NCBI GenBank assembly: GCA_963825415.1
Contig: CAWGTD010000013.1
Span: 62,001 to 126,000 of the forward strand
Origin: BP-464 sp963825415
Lineage (GTDB): Bacteria > Actinomycetota > Thermoleophilia > Solirubrobacterales > Solirubrobacteraceae
Reading direction: 5' to 3'
Length of the DNA stretch: 64,000 nt
A model generated the notes under the pieces. The model saw only the letters and a list, made by a program, of their open reading frames with translations, was not told the DNA's origin and did no database searches. Position 1 is the stretch's first letter. Every line of letters starts with the position of its first letter. Position numbers and translations under genes: made by a program. Positions 42,909-51,548 of this stretch are shown here, piece by piece.

Positions 42909-43700
42909 ATGGGCCTGCACTTCGTCCGGCGCGGAGCCGGGGAGCCGCTGTTCCTGATCATGGGGATGAGCGGCCACAACCTGCACTGGGGCGAGTCGTT
43001 CCTCGCCGACCTGGAGCGCGATTTCGACCTCGTCGCCTTCGACAATCGCGGCACCGGCGAGAGCCCGCGCCTGGAGGGCGACCTGACGATCGCCGGCATG
43101 GCCGACGACGCCGCGAGCGTGCTCGACGCGGTCGGCTGGGAGTCCGCCCACGTCTTCGGCGTCTCGATGGGCGGGATGATCGCCCAGGAGCTGACGCTGC
43201 GCCACCCGGAGCGTGTGCGCAGCCTCGTCCTCGGCTGCACCTACGCGGGCGGCCCCGAGGGGCGCCTCACCGCGCCCGAGGTCATCGGGATCCTGGCCGA
43301 GGGCATGCAGTCCGGCGACCGCGAGCGCGCGATCCGCGCGGGCTGGAGCGTCAACGTCTCAGAGGCGTTCGCGGCCGAGGAGGCCAACTACGAGGCGTTC
43401 CGCGAGACCGCGCTGACCCGGCCAGTGGCCGTCGACGTGATCATGCGCCAGATGCAGGCGTGCATGGCCCACGACGCGAGCGGGCGGCTCGCCGACATCG
43501 CGGTGCCGACGCTCGTCGTCCACGGTTCCGAGGATCAGATGCTCGACGTCGCCAACGGCGAGGCGATCGCCCGCGCGATCCCCGGCGCCCGGCTCGAGCG
43601 CCTCGAGGGCGTCGGCCACATGTTCTGGGTCGAGCAACCCGAGCGTTCCGCCCAGCTCGTGCGCGATCACGTCCGCGCGGGCGCAGTGAGCTCTCAGTAG
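42909..43700 (+). CDS. Alpha/beta hydrolase
   Basis: The protein is 263 residues. The nucleophile elbow is GVSMGGM, the oxyanion region is LFLIMGMSGHNLHWG, the acid is probably in HGSEDQMLD and the histidine in GVGHMFW. It most resembles the 3-oxoadipate enol-lactonase or esterase-like group. The substrate is unknown. Its 3' end overlaps the convergent thioredoxin-TPR gene by 7 bases. Confidence 0.82.
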   Translation: MGLHFVRRGAGEPLFLIMGMSGHNLHWGESFLADLERDFDLVAFDNRGTGESPRLEGDLTIAGMADDAASVLDAVGWESAHVFGVSMGGMIAQELTLRHPERVRSLVLGCTYAGGPEGRLTAPEVIGILAEGMQSGDRERAIRAGWSVNVSEAFAAEEANYEAFRETALTRPVAVDVIMRQMQACMAHDASGRLADIAVPTLVVHGSEDQMLDVANGEAIARAIPGARLERLEGVGHMFWVEQPERSAQLVRDHVRAGAVSSQ

Positions 43701-44428
43701 AGCGCCGCCGCCAGCCGGCGGCGGTACTCGCGTGCGAGCGGGTGCTCGACGCCGAGCTCGTCCAGCACGCCGACGACGACGCGGCGCAGGTCGTCGCGGT
43801 TGCCATCGCTCGACGGAATGGCGTCGATCAGCAGCTGGAGGCCGCGCTCGATCTCATCGGAGTCGAGCGCCGCGAACGCGTCGGCGAGCCCGGCGGTGTC
43901 CTCGAGCCGGATGCGGGCGGCGAGCGCCTCGGCCTGGAAGGACTCGCGCACGTCGGCGAGGACCTCCAGCGCGCCCTCCCGGTCGCCGCGGTCGAGCAGC
44001 AGCCGCGCCAGCGGGACCGCGGCGTCGACGCGGCCCGGCTCGAGCTCGAGCGCGCGGCGCAGCGAGGCCTCGTCGCCGGCGGCGGCGAGCGTCTCGGCCT
44101 CGCTTGGGACCAGGCGGTCGAAGAAGCGCTCGACCGCCGGCGCCGGCTGGGCGCCGACGAACTGGTCGACGACCTCGCCGTCGCGGAACGCCTTGACCGC
44201 CGGGATGCCCTGGATCTGAAAGGCCTGGGACAACGAAGGGTTGGCATCGGTGTCGAGCTTGGCAAGGACGACCTTGCCCTCGCGCTTGGCCGCCTCGCGC
44301 TCGAGGACCGGGCCCAGCGCACGGCAGGGGCCGCACCACTCCGCCCAGAAGTCGACGACCACCGGGGTCGTCTTCGAACGGTCCAGGACCTCGGTCTGGA
44401 AGGTCGCCTCGCTGACGTCGATCACCAT
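43694..44428 (-). CDS. cnoX: Thioredoxin-TPR co-chaperone (CnoX/YbbN-like)
   Basis: The protein is 244 residues. The N-terminal thioredoxin domain has the redox motif WAEWCGPCRALGPVLE and IQGIPAVKAFRDG. From about residue 110 the protein is helical, with TPR-like repeats (EASLRRALELEPGRVDAAVPLA). CnoX proteins protect unfolded proteins during oxidative stress and hand them to GroEL/DnaK. E. coli CnoX has SxxC instead of CxxC; this one keeps CGPC, so reductase activity is plausible. The ATG is 7 bases after TACCCT. Confidence 0.85.
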   Translation of the reverse strand: MVIDVSEATFQTEVLDRSKTTPVVVDFWAEWCGPCRALGPVLEREAAKREGKVVLAKLDTDANPSLSQAFQIQGIPAVKAFRDGEVVDQFVGAQPAPAVERFFDRLVPSEAETLAAAGDEASLRRALELEPGRVDAAVPLARLLLDRGDREGALEVLADVRESFQAEALAARIRLEDTAGLADAFAALDSDEIERGLQLLIDAIPSSDGNRDDLRRVVVGVLDELGVEHPLAREYRRRLAAALY

Positions 44429-44435
44429 TCGTCGG

Positions 44436-44441
44436 AGGGTA
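44436..44441 (-). promoter_or_regulatory. Leaderless-type -10 box for the thioredoxin-TPR gene
   Basis: TACCCT on the minus strand, 7 bases before the ATG at 44428. The TACCCTCC core is the same as in the beta-propeller gene promoter at 2464. Confidence 0.4.
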
Positions 44442-44457
44442 CGAAACACTGCCCGCC

Positions 44458-45225
44458 GTGCTGGCGATCTCCGACAGCGGCGGCGACGGCCCGGCGGTCG
44501 TGCTCCTGCACGGCCTGACGGCCACCCGCCGCTACGTGGTGATGGGCTCCAACACGCTGGAGCGCGGCGGGCATCGCGTGGTTTCCTACGACGCACGCGG
44601 CCATGGCGAGTCGGATCCCGCACAGCCCTACGACTACGCGGCGCTCGCCGCCGACCTGCTCAGCGTTCTCGACGAGCACGGGATCGAGCGCGCCGTGCTT
44701 GCCGGCGCCTCGATGGGCGCCCATACCGCGCTGCGCGTCGCGCTCGATCACCCCGAACGCGTGGGGGGGCTGGTTGTCATAACCCCTGCGTATCTGCCCG
44801 GCAACGAGCCCGACCTCGAGCGCTGGGACGCACTCGCCCGCGGACTTCGCGAGAACGGAGTCGACGGGTTCGTCGCCGCTTACGGCGAGCCGCCGGTGCC
44901 CGAGAAGTGGCGCGACACCGTGACCAAGGTCGTCCGCCAGCGCCTGTCGCAGCACGCCCATCCCGAAGCGGTTGCCGACGCGCTCGAGCAGGTGCCGCGC
45001 TCGGCGCCGTTCGGAGGGCTCGAAGACCTGGCGGCGATCGCCGCACCGACAACCGTGGTCGCCTCGCGCGACGAGGTCGACCCCGGCCATCCCCTGCGCG
45101 TGGGGGAGGCCTACGCGGCCACGATCCCCGGCGCTCGGCTCCTCGTCGAGGAGCCCGGGCGCTCGCCGCTGGCCTGGCAGGGCGGGCAGCTGTCGAAGGT
45201 CATCGCGGAGGTGGCGGCGGCGTGA
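44458..45225 (+). CDS. Alpha/beta hydrolase
   Basis: The protein is 255 residues. VVLLHGLTATRR is the oxyanion region, GASMGAHTALR the nucleophile elbow and ASRDEVDPGHP the likely acid strand. The C-terminal histidine expected after strand 8 is not obvious: the last region reads EEPGRSPLAWQGG, where most relatives have a GH pair, so the catalytic triad may be altered. The start is GTG. The stop overlaps the DUF3052 GTG. Confidence 0.75.
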   Translation: MLAISDSGGDGPAVVLLHGLTATRRYVVMGSNTLERGGHRVVSYDARGHGESDPAQPYDYAALAADLLSVLDEHGIERAVLAGASMGAHTALRVALDHPERVGGLVVITPAYLPGNEPDLERWDALARGLRENGVDGFVAAYGEPPVPEKWRDTVTKVVRQRLSQHAHPEAVADALEQVPRSAPFGGLEDLAAIAAPTTVVASRDEVDPGHPLRVGEAYAATIPGARLLVEEPGRSPLAWQGGQLSKVIAEVAAA

Positions 45226-45626
45226 GCGGCTACTCGGGAACGCCGCTGCCCGACAAGCTCGGGCTCAAGCCGGGGCAGCGCGTGGCGTTCGTCAACGCGC
45301 CGGCGGGATTCTCCGAACTGCTGGGTGAGCTGCCCGCCGGCGTGAAGGTCCACCAGGCGCTGCGCGGGCCGCTGGACCTCGTCGTCTGCTTCGTCACGGC
45401 GCGGCGGATCTTCGAGCAGCGCCTTCCGGCCCTGCGGCGCGCGCTGACCAGCGACGGGATGCTGTGGATCGCGTGGCCGAAGAAGGCCTCCGGCGTGACG
45501 ACCGACATGACCGAGGACATCGTGCGGGCCGTCGCGCTTCCCACCGGTCTCGTCGACACCAAGGTCTGCGCGATCGACGAGACCTGGTCGGGTCTGCGCC
45601 TGGTGATCCGGACCGAGCTGCGATGA
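45222..45626 (+). CDS. DUF3052 family protein
   Basis: The protein is 134 residues. It begins SGYSGTPLPDKLGLKPGQRV and contains GMLWIAWPKKASGV and LVDTKVCAIDETWSGLRLV, the typical DUF3052 pattern common in actinobacteria. Function is unknown. It sits in a tightly overlapping run with an alpha/beta hydrolase and a thioesterase (GTGA and ATGA overlaps). Confidence 0.8.
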   Translation: MSGYSGTPLPDKLGLKPGQRVAFVNAPAGFSELLGELPAGVKVHQALRGPLDLVVCFVTARRIFEQRLPALRRALTSDGMLWIAWPKKASGVTTDMTEDIVRAVALPTGLVDTKVCAIDETWSGLRLVIRTELR

Positions 45627-46412
45627 GCGAGGCGATCTACACGCAGCGCGACGGCCTGCTCGTGCCGTCGGGACACGCGCGCGGGCCGTGGGATCCCAAC
45701 AGCCAGCACGGCGGCGGGCCCGCCGCGCTGCTCGTGCGCGCGGTCGAACAGCTCGAGGCGCCCGGCCCGATGCTCCTCGCCCGGCTGACCGTCGAGTTCC
45801 TCGGAGCGGTCCCGCTGGCGCCGATGGAGGTCCGGGCGGAGATCGTCCGGCCGGGGCGGCGCCTGCAGCTCGCCGAGGCTTCGATCGTCGTGGACGGCAA
45901 GGAGGTCTGCCGCGCGCGCGCGTCGCGGCTGCGGCGCGCGGCCGTCACGGTCCCCGACGGCGCGATTCCCGAGCCGCGCATCCCCGGCCCGGACGGGATC
46001 GAGCCGCATTCGATCCCGCTGATGCCCGACGGCCTGCCCGAGGGCTTCGCTCCGACCGCCATGGAGCTGCGCTTCACCGACGGCGCGTTCGCCGAGCGCG
46101 GGCCGTCGACGGCCTGGTTCCGGCTGAGCCGGCCGCTCGTGGAGGGCGGAGGAGCCGACGGCCACCCAGCGGGTTGCCGCGGCGGCGGACTTCGGCAACG
46201 GCACGAGCTCCGAGCTCAACTGGGACCACCACCTGTTCGTCAACACCGACCTCACGTTCCACCTGTCGCGGGAACCCGAAGGCGAGTGGATCGCCGTGGA
46301 GGCCCGCACCGAGCACGGCCCCGAGGGCACGGCGCTGGCCCGCTCGACGCTGCACGACCTGCGCGGGCCGGTCGGCGTGGCGGCGCAGTCGCTGTACGTC
46401 GCGCCGCGCTGA
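45623..46412 (+). CDS. Acyl-CoA thioesterase (TesB-like double hotdog), frameshifted
   Basis: The first part (SQHGGGPAALLVRAVEQ, LTVEFLGAVPLAPMEV) and the last part (FGNGTSSELNWDHHLFVNTD, LTFHLSREPEGEWI) are in different frames. Removing one G at 46148-46149 joins them as LVEGEEPTATQRVAAAAD, giving 262 residues. Two hotdog repeats and the DFGNG/NTDLT pattern indicate a TesB/Tes-type acyl-CoA thioesterase. The substrate range is unknown. The ATG overlaps the DUF3052 stop. Confidence 0.78.
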
Positions 46413-46440
46413 GTGTCAATGCGCGCGGCTGCGCGCGAGA

Positions 46441-47040
46441 ATGCGACCCGTGGACCCGTTCGACCTGCTCGGTGTGGACCCGGACGTCAGCGAGCCGGAG
46501 CTGACCGCGGCCTTTCGCCGGGAGGCCAAGCGCCGGCATCCCGATCGGCGCCGGCTGAGCCCACGGGCGACCGACGAGCGCATGGCCGAGCTGAACGAGG
46601 CCTACTCCGAGGCGCGCGCCGACCTGCGCCGCCAGGCGTCGCGGCGCACGGCGGGCAGCACGTCGCGGCGGCGCTCGACGCCCGGCGCATGGCTGCCCGA
46701 CCCGGTGCGCCGTGCGCTGGGGTGGGAGCTGCTGACCGCGCTGGGCGACGGCGAGCAGGTGCGCCTGGTGGCAGACGCCGGCCGCTCGGGCGCGGGCCCC
46801 GCGCGGCTGGCGCTGACCGACCGGCGGCTGCTGTGGCTGCTCGAGGACGCCGTGACCGCGCGGGTCGACTGGGTGCGCTTCGGGCTGGTGACCGCCGTCG
46901 AGCAACGGCGCACGCGCCTGGGGCGGCGAGCGGTCCTGCGGGTTCGCACCCGCACCGGGCGGCGGCTGTCGTTCGGCGACCTGCGGCCGGAGGTCGCCGA
47001 GACGATCGCCGCCGGGCTCGGCCGCGGGGTGCGCGCGTGA
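46441..47040 (+). CDS. J-domain protein
   Basis: The protein is 199 residues. The J domain is N-terminal, with DPFDLLGVDPDVSEPELTAA, the essential HPD in KRRHPDRRRL, and NEAYSEARADLR. Then come a basic linker and a C-terminal domain resembling a PH/GRAM-like barrel (ALTDRRLLWLLEDAVTARVDW). No zinc-finger or peptide-binding DnaJ domains are present, so it is a specialised co-chaperone rather than DnaJ. Its stop overlaps the pdxH start. Confidence 0.78.
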   Translation: MRPVDPFDLLGVDPDVSEPELTAAFRREAKRRHPDRRRLSPRATDERMAELNEAYSEARADLRRQASRRTAGSTSRRRSTPGAWLPDPVRRALGWELLTALGDGEQVRLVADAGRSGAGPARLALTDRRLLWLLEDAVTARVDWVRFGLVTAVEQRRTRLGRRAVLRVRTRTGRRLSFGDLRPEVAETIAAGLGRGVRA

Positions 47041-47693
47041 CCGACGAGGCGATGCGCGCCGCCCGGCTGGCGGCGATGCGACGCTCCTACGAGATCGGAG
47101 GCCTCGACGAGGCCGACCTCGCCGACACGTGGCTCGACCAGCTCCGCCGCTGGCTGCGCGAGGCAGAGGACGGCGGGGTGCTGGAGCCCAACGCGGTGCT
47201 CCTGGCCACCGCGACGCCGGCCGGCGCGCCCAGCGCCCGCACGGTGCTCATGAAGGGCCTCGGCGAGCAGGGGCTGGTCTTCTACACCGCCTACGACTCG
47301 CGCAAGGGCACCGAGCTGGCCGCGAACCCGCGCGCCACGCTCGTGTTCCCGTGGGTCGAGCTTCAGCGCCAGGTGATCGTCGAGGGTGGCGTCGAGCGCG
47401 TCCCGGACGCCGACGCGGACGCCTACTGGGACTCGCGGCCGCGCGGATCGCAGCTGGGCGCCCTGGCGAGCCCGCAGTCGCGCCCGATCGACTCCCGCGC
47501 GGTGCTCGAGGAGGCGCGCGACACGCTCGCGGCCGAGTACCCCGACACGGTGCCGCGCCCGGAGCGCTGGGGCGGCTTTCGCGTCGTGCCCGACGCCGTG
47601 GAGTTCTGGCAGGGCCGCGCCGATCGTCTCCACGACCGGCTGCGCTACCGGCTCGAGGGCGGTTCCTGGTCGGTCGAGCGGCTGGCGCCTTGA
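47037..47693 (+). CDS. pdxH: Pyridoxamine 5'-phosphate oxidase
   Basis: The protein is 218 residues. MRRSYEIGGLDEADL, SARTVLMKGLGEQGLVFYT and YDSRKGTELAANP form the FMN/PNP site, and the C-terminal VEFWQGRADRLHDR is diagnostic. It oxidises pyridoxine/pyridoxamine phosphate to PLP. The start is GTG, overlapping the J-domain gene stop. Its 3' end overlaps a small membrane gene on the opposite strand by 49 bases. Confidence 0.94.
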   Translation: MTDEAMRAARLAAMRRSYEIGGLDEADLADTWLDQLRRWLREAEDGGVLEPNAVLLATATPAGAPSARTVLMKGLGEQGLVFYTAYDSRKGTELAANPRATLVFPWVELQRQVIVEGGVERVPDADADAYWDSRPRGSQLGALASPQSRPIDSRAVLEEARDTLAAEYPDTVPRPERWGGFRVVPDAVEFWQGRADRLHDRLRYRLEGGSWSVERLAP

Positions 47694-47911
47694 CGGCGCA
47701 GGGCGTCGGGCGAGCGATCCTCGCTGCGGCCGATCTCGTAGAAGACCAGCGAGATCCCCAACACGCCCGCGAGGCCGAAGATCGCCAGCGCGACCGCGTC
47801 GAGCGCCGTGCTCTCGGCGACAGCCGCCAGGATCGCGCTGGCGGCGACGAGAACGACCACCAGAAGGGCCTGGCGGCGCCAACGGCGCATCAGAGCAGGG
47901 GGCTGCGCCAT
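47645..47911 (-). CDS. Small two-helix membrane protein
   Basis: The protein is 88 residues with two hydrophobic helices (ALLVVVLVAASAILAAVAE and ALDAVALAIFGLAGVLGISLVFY), then a charged Arg/Ser-rich tail that overlaps pdxH. I do not recognise the family. The hydrophobic patterning supports it as real, although the overlap lowers confidence. Confidence 0.5.
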   Translation of the reverse strand: MAQPPALMRRWRRQALLVVVLVAASAILAAVAESTALDAVALAIFGLAGVLGISLVFYEIGRSEDRSPDALRRQGASRSTDQEPPSSR

Positions 47912-47931
47912 GCCCGGTCATGATTTCAGCA

Positions 47932-48594
47932 ATGCCCGCTAACGGGGATTACGTCAACCACATGATGGAACCTGACGCCCTCGTCGAGCAGATCTTCCCG
48001 CTCGCGGGGCGCGATCTGGCCCTCCTGCGCCCGCGTGACACCGAGGCACTGCTCGACGACACGACGTTCGGAGACGACGAATACGTCCCGTACTGGGCAG
48101 ATCTGTGGCCGAGCGCGGAACTGCTCGCGCGTACCGTCGCCGTGCGCTCGCTGCGCGGCGCGCGCGTGCTCGAGCTCGGCTGCGGCCTGGGTCTGCCCAG
48201 CCTGGCCGCCGCCCTGGCCGGCGGCCGCGTGCTGGCCACCGACTGGTCGCAGGACGCGGTCCGCGCCGCGGAGGCCAACGCGCGACGCAACGAGCTGCAC
48301 ATAACCACGCTCCTCTCCGACTGGCGCGAACCCGACGAGCTGCTCGCCCGCGGGCCATGGGATCTGGTCCTGGCCGCCGACGTCGTCTACGAACGGCGCA
48401 ACGTGGAGCCGCTGTGCTCGTTGTTGATGCAGATGGACAGTGAGACCTGGCTCGCCGACCCCGGTCGTGCACCCGCCGAGAACCTGCTGGCAGACCTCGA
48501 GCTTGCCGGCTGGACGAAGACGGTGATCGCCCGGACCACGCAGCCGAAAGTCGCGGTCCATCGGTTGATTCCGCCCAGTGTCCACGGGCCCTGA
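47932..48594 (+). CDS. METTL21/EEF1A-KMT-like (PF10294-type) methyltransferase
   Basis: The protein is 220 residues from ATG 47932; ATG 47920 would add four. SAM motif I is VLELGCGLGLPSLAAA, with ATDWSQDAV and the DVVYE motif typical of the protein-lysine methyltransferase-like family. YVPYWADLWPSAELLA upstream of motif I is also family-typical. The acceptor protein is unknown. An AT-rich element follows its stop. Confidence 0.75.
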   Translation: MPANGDYVNHMMEPDALVEQIFPLAGRDLALLRPRDTEALLDDTTFGDDEYVPYWADLWPSAELLARTVAVRSLRGARVLELGCGLGLPSLAAALAGGRVLATDWSQDAVRAAEANARRNELHITTLLSDWREPDELLARGPWDLVLAADVVYERRNVEPLCSLLMQMDSETWLADPGRAPAENLLADLELAGWTKTVIARTTQPKVAVHRLIPPSVHGP

Positions 48595-48659
48595 GAACTT
48601 TTTCTCAAGACTCCGGTTTTTAGCCGCAAGCAACGCTTCAGATGCGCGTTTTTTCCCAC
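48592..48659 (+). promoter_or_regulatory. AT-rich element E1 with AGCCGCAAGCAA core
   Basis: This 65-base gap has a small hairpin (TGAGAA/TTCTCA), TCAAG at 48604-48608, GCCGCAAG at 48623-48630 (14 bases later) and a T6 run at 48649-48654. Its GCCGCAAG core and layout resemble element E2 at 54406-54476. It may be a promoter for the zinc-ribbon gene or an RNA element; the composition is unlike the surrounding sequence. Confidence 0.35.
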
Positions 48660-49001
48660 ATGCCCACGGAAGGAACACCCACCACACCCCGCATCACGAC
48701 CGCGCCGGCACCCCTGCACGAATGCCCGGCGTGCGGCCTTTCGTTCGTGGTCCCCACCAACGTGCTGCAGGTCCTGGCGCGCAACTGGTACCGCGTCGAG
48801 CTGACCTGCACCAACTGCCAGTGGTCTGAGATCACCACGCACGACGAGGACCGGCTCGAGGAGCTCGACCGCGCCCTCGACTCGCAGACCGCCAACATGC
48901 AAGCGACACTCGAGCTGTGGACGCTGAGCCGTCACCTCGAGGAGATCGACGCGTTCGCGCACGCGCTGCAGGACGACCTGATCCTTCCCGAGGACTTCTA
49001 G
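48660..49001 (+). CDS. Small zinc-ribbon protein of unknown function
   Basis: The protein is 113 residues from ATG 48660 (an in-frame ATG at 48642 would add six). A Thr/Pro-rich start leads to two CxxC pairs (CPAC ... CTNC, about residues 24-54) that should bind zinc. The rest is an acidic helical region (DEDRLEELDRALDSQ) ending in LPEDF. No family is recognised. Confidence 0.65.
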   Translation: MPTEGTPTTPRITTAPAPLHECPACGLSFVVPTNVLQVLARNWYRVELTCTNCQWSEITTHDEDRLEELDRALDSQTANMQATLELWTLSRHLEEIDAFAHALQDDLILPEDF

Positions 49002-49017
49002 CCGCCACCTCAGGCGC

Positions 49018-49023
49018 TACCGT
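49018..49023 (+). promoter_or_regulatory. -10 box for the transglycosylase-like gene
   Basis: TACCGT is 8 bases before the ATG at 49032. Confidence 0.3.
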
Positions 49024-49031
49024 GGGCGCGG

Positions 49032-49895
49032 ATGGCCTCCGCGTCCCACGATCGCCGTCCGCTGGCAGCTGCCTGCGGCTGCGCGGTGGGCGGCCTGGCA
49101 ATGTTGCTGGTGGCGATGACCGCGCTGAAGGGCGGTCCCGACGCCGGCGCACAGGTGCCCCCCGCGATCATCGCCGCGCCCACACCGGTGACCACTACAG
49201 GGCCGCCGGCGACCACGCCTGCGATCGCAAACCTCGCCGGCGTGCGGTCCGCCTGGCGCAGGGCGCTGCTGGACAACGAGAGCGCCCACGTGCCCGCAAA
49301 CTGGGTCTCCGGCTTCTATCCGCTCTACGAGCGTGCGCAGCGAGCGTTCGGCGTCAACTGGCTGCTGCTCGCCTCGGTCCACCGCCAGGAGACGGCCTTC
49401 TCGACAGCCGCGGGCACCTACCACGGGCGCAACTTCGCCGGCTGCTGTGCCGGGCCGATGCAGTTCAACGTCGTCAACGGCCCGACGACCACCTGGGAGC
49501 GCCACCAGGACGCGTTCCGCAAGGCCGACAGGCCCGCGAGCTACCCGCATCCGACGGCCACCCACCCGTCGGTCTACGACGACTTCGACGCGATGATGGC
49601 GGCCGCCAACCTGCTGTCCTCCGGCGGCGCCGGCGCGCACCTGGACGGTACGGCATGGCTTGCCGCCTACGACTACTACGGCCACGACCTGACCGGCGTG
49701 GCCTACGCCGACGAGGTGATGGCGCGGGCCATCGGCTGGTCGCAGCGCGGCTTCTCGATCAACCAGCCCGTCGACCCCGTGATGCGCGCCGCCGTGCACG
49801 CGGCCTGGGGCGCGCCGGTCCGCGAAGGATTGGTCGACGCCGCGCGGCGGACCGCCGCGCCGACGGCCAACGCGGCGTCGCGCGACTCCGGCTAG
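49032..49895 (+). CDS. Exported lytic transglycosylase-like protein
   Basis: The protein is 287 residues. After a basic N-terminus, a hydrophobic segment (about residues 12-32) acts as signal or anchor, followed by a Thr/Pro-rich spacer. The domain has SVHRQETAFS, with a likely catalytic Glu, and CCAGPMQFN, like SLT/lysozyme-fold proteins. AANLLSSGGAGAHLDGTAWLAAYDYYG follows the fold's second half. It would cleave or bind peptidoglycan outside the cell. Confidence 0.7.
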   Translation: MASASHDRRPLAAACGCAVGGLAMLLVAMTALKGGPDAGAQVPPAIIAAPTPVTTTGPPATTPAIANLAGVRSAWRRALLDNESAHVPANWVSGFYPLYERAQRAFGVNWLLLASVHRQETAFSTAAGTYHGRNFAGCCAGPMQFNVVNGPTTTWERHQDAFRKADRPASYPHPTATHPSVYDDFDAMMAAANLLSSGGAGAHLDGTAWLAAYDYYGHDLTGVAYADEVMARAIGWSQRGFSINQPVDPVMRAAVHAAWGAPVREGLVDAARRTAAPTANAASRDSG

Positions 49896-50011
49896 ATCGG
49901 GCGGGGGTTCGGGTCGGGCGGCAGCGGGCCCGGGCCAGGCGTCGGAGTCGGCGGCATCGGATCGGGCGCGGGCGGGCCGGGCGGCCCAGGGGTCTCGCGA
50001 GGGGCGCTCAT
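49892..50011 (-). CDS. Short proline-rich reading frame
   Basis: This 39-codon frame from ATG 50011 encodes a peptide with about 19 prolines (GPPGPPAPDPMPP, GPGPLPPDPNPRP). It sits in the gap between convergent genes. There is no clear ribosome site. It may be translated, or it may simply reflect G-rich intergenic sequence. Confidence 0.2.
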   Translation of the reverse strand: MSAPRETPGPPGPPAPDPMPPTPTPGPGPLPPDPNPRPI

Positions 50012-50050
50012 GCGCTTCGCGTACCCCACCTCATACCGGGCCAACCGCGC

Positions 50051-51502
50051 TCAGGCGCTGCCCGGTTTGACCCGGAAGGACCCGCGCATGAACGGGTGGA
50101 CGCGGCAGAAATACGTGTAGGTGCCGGTCGGGAGGTTGGACGGGATCGTCCACGTGTCGCGGTTGGCGGCGGCCGTGAACCCCTGGGGCCCGAAGCCGAG
50201 CTCGCCGGAGTCGAAGTCGACGGGCCCGTTGGCAAGCGGATAGCCGATACCCGTGGAGCGATTGCACGGCGCCTTACAGGCGGTGATCGTGTGGAAGATG
50301 TTCTTGTTGGCGTCGGTGTTGAGGAACGTCAGCGGCTGGCCCTGGGTCACGACGGCGGGCCGTCCGGGCATCCCGGTGAGGCTGAGGTCGCCCTGGCCGT
50401 ACACGAAGCCGTCGATCGTGACCTGCTTGTCCGACACGGGGCCGTCGAGCATCCGCTCGGGATCGGGCAGCACGGCGGCCTCGCCGCCGATGCTCCGGTT
50501 CTCCGCCAGCTCGCCGTGGGTGAGCTGACCCTTGGTCGGGATGCGCTGGGTGAAGGGGTCCTTGCCGTTGCCTCCATCGACGACTGCGATCGGCATGATG
50601 CCCATCACCTCGTACCAGGAGGCGCGCGCGCTCTCGTAGACGGCATGGACGCGGACGACGTCGCCGGGCAGGACCTTCACGCGCCAGTTGGAAGGCGTCG
50701 CCTGCATCGAGACGTTCCACGTCGTCGCGCCGGCCTTGTCGAAGTACTTCGCGTGCGACGTGAAGATCCGCACCGTCTTGGTGCCGCGCGTGACGGTCAG
50801 GAAGGTGTTCAACCCGCCCGGGTGCAGGTGCCCCGCGGTGTAGACGAGCGTCTGCGGGCGGTCCACCATCCACTGGTGCGACGGGCCTACAGCCGGGTCG
50901 TTCGGCGCGTCGTCGGGGTAGGTGAAGCGGCCCTTGGTGCCAGAGCCGCGGTGCACATCGAAGACCGGGTAGGCGCGCAGGCCGGCGACATCCATCCACT
51001 GGGTGTGCACGGTGTGCATCCGCTTGGCGACAGACGAGCTGTCGGGAACGAAGTCCATGTCCCACTCGATGTAGACCGTGTCCGGGTTCGCGGTGAGGTT
51101 GTGCAGCATGTAGTTGACGATCAGCTTCTGGCTCGGCGTGTACCGGTAGCCGTAGAAGCGCGGCAGCGAGACGATGGTCTTCTCCTCGCCGACCGCGGAG
51201 AAGAGCTGGCCGCCCATGAGCCACACGCCGTGGTGCAGGTGGATCACGTCGACCGGCGGCACCGAGCCGTCGGCGCGGGTGATGTTCGGCTTGAAGCGCG
51301 TGACGTAGCCGGAAACCTTCGGCTTGAGGTTCGTCGGCGCGTACTCGATGAGGTTCTGGCCGGGCGAGATGTGCAGCGGGCCCATTCGGTAGTGAAGGTG
51401 CTTGACGCCCGGGCCCTTCGTGGTGGCGCCGGCGGGGGTTGCGAGCACGGCCGCCGAGGCGGCGGTGCAGGCGAGCAGTGTGAGAAGCCGAGGAAGACGC
51501 AT
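50051..51502 (-). CDS. Secreted cupredoxin-domain protein
   Basis: The protein is 483 residues. A signal peptide (MRLPRLLTLLACTAASAAVLA, then AGA) is followed by a long beta-rich region with several His-rich motifs (VDVIHLHHGVWLMGG, YTAGHLHPGG), reminiscent of copper-dependent or cupin-like folds. The C-terminal cupredoxin domain has NIFHTITAC and TYFCRVHPFMRG, the Cys-His-Met type-1 copper ligands. An electron-transfer or oxidase role outside the cell is plausible. Upstream are a hairpin with T-run and a sigma-28-like site. Confidence 0.7.
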   Translation of the reverse strand: MRLPRLLTLLACTAASAAVLATPAGATTKGPGVKHLHYRMGPLHISPGQNLIEYAPTNLKPKVSGYVTRFKPNITRADGSVPPVDVIHLHHGVWLMGGQLFSAVGEEKTIVSLPRFYGYRYTPSQKLIVNYMLHNLTANPDTVYIEWDMDFVPDSSSVAKRMHTVHTQWMDVAGLRAYPVFDVHRGSGTKGRFTYPDDAPNDPAVGPSHQWMVDRPQTLVYTAGHLHPGGLNTFLTVTRGTKTVRIFTSHAKYFDKAGATTWNVSMQATPSNWRVKVLPGDVVRVHAVYESARASWYEVMGIMPIAVVDGGNGKDPFTQRIPTKGQLTHGELAENRSIGGEAAVLPDPERMLDGPVSDKQVTIDGFVYGQGDLSLTGMPGRPAVVTQGQPLTFLNTDANKNIFHTITACKAPCNRSTGIGYPLANGPVDFDSGELGFGPQGFTAAANRDTWTIPSNLPTGTYTYFCRVHPFMRGSFRVKPGSA

Positions 51503-51522
51503 GGGGACGACCGACAGTGTGC

Positions 51523-51541
51523 AAAAAGCCGGTTTCCGGCT
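51523..51541 (-). terminator. Intrinsic terminator after the VOC gene
   Basis: On the minus strand AGCCGG-AAA-CCGGCT (51541-51527) is followed directly by TTTTT (51527-51523). It lies 39 bases after the VOC stop and 21 bases before the cupredoxin ATG, so it can end the glycosyltransferase/VOC transcript. It is one of the few classic terminators in the window. Confidence 0.6.
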
Positions 51542-51548
51542 CCTGCTT

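Noticed and set aside
44458..45225. Assigning a specific esterase or lactonase function to this alpha/beta hydrolase
   Set aside because: The expected catalytic histidine is not clear, so only the fold is called.
48592..48659. Known riboswitch (c-di-GMP GEMM or ydaO) upstream of the zinc-ribbon gene
   Set aside because: The conserved cores of those riboswitches are not present in the 65-base gap.
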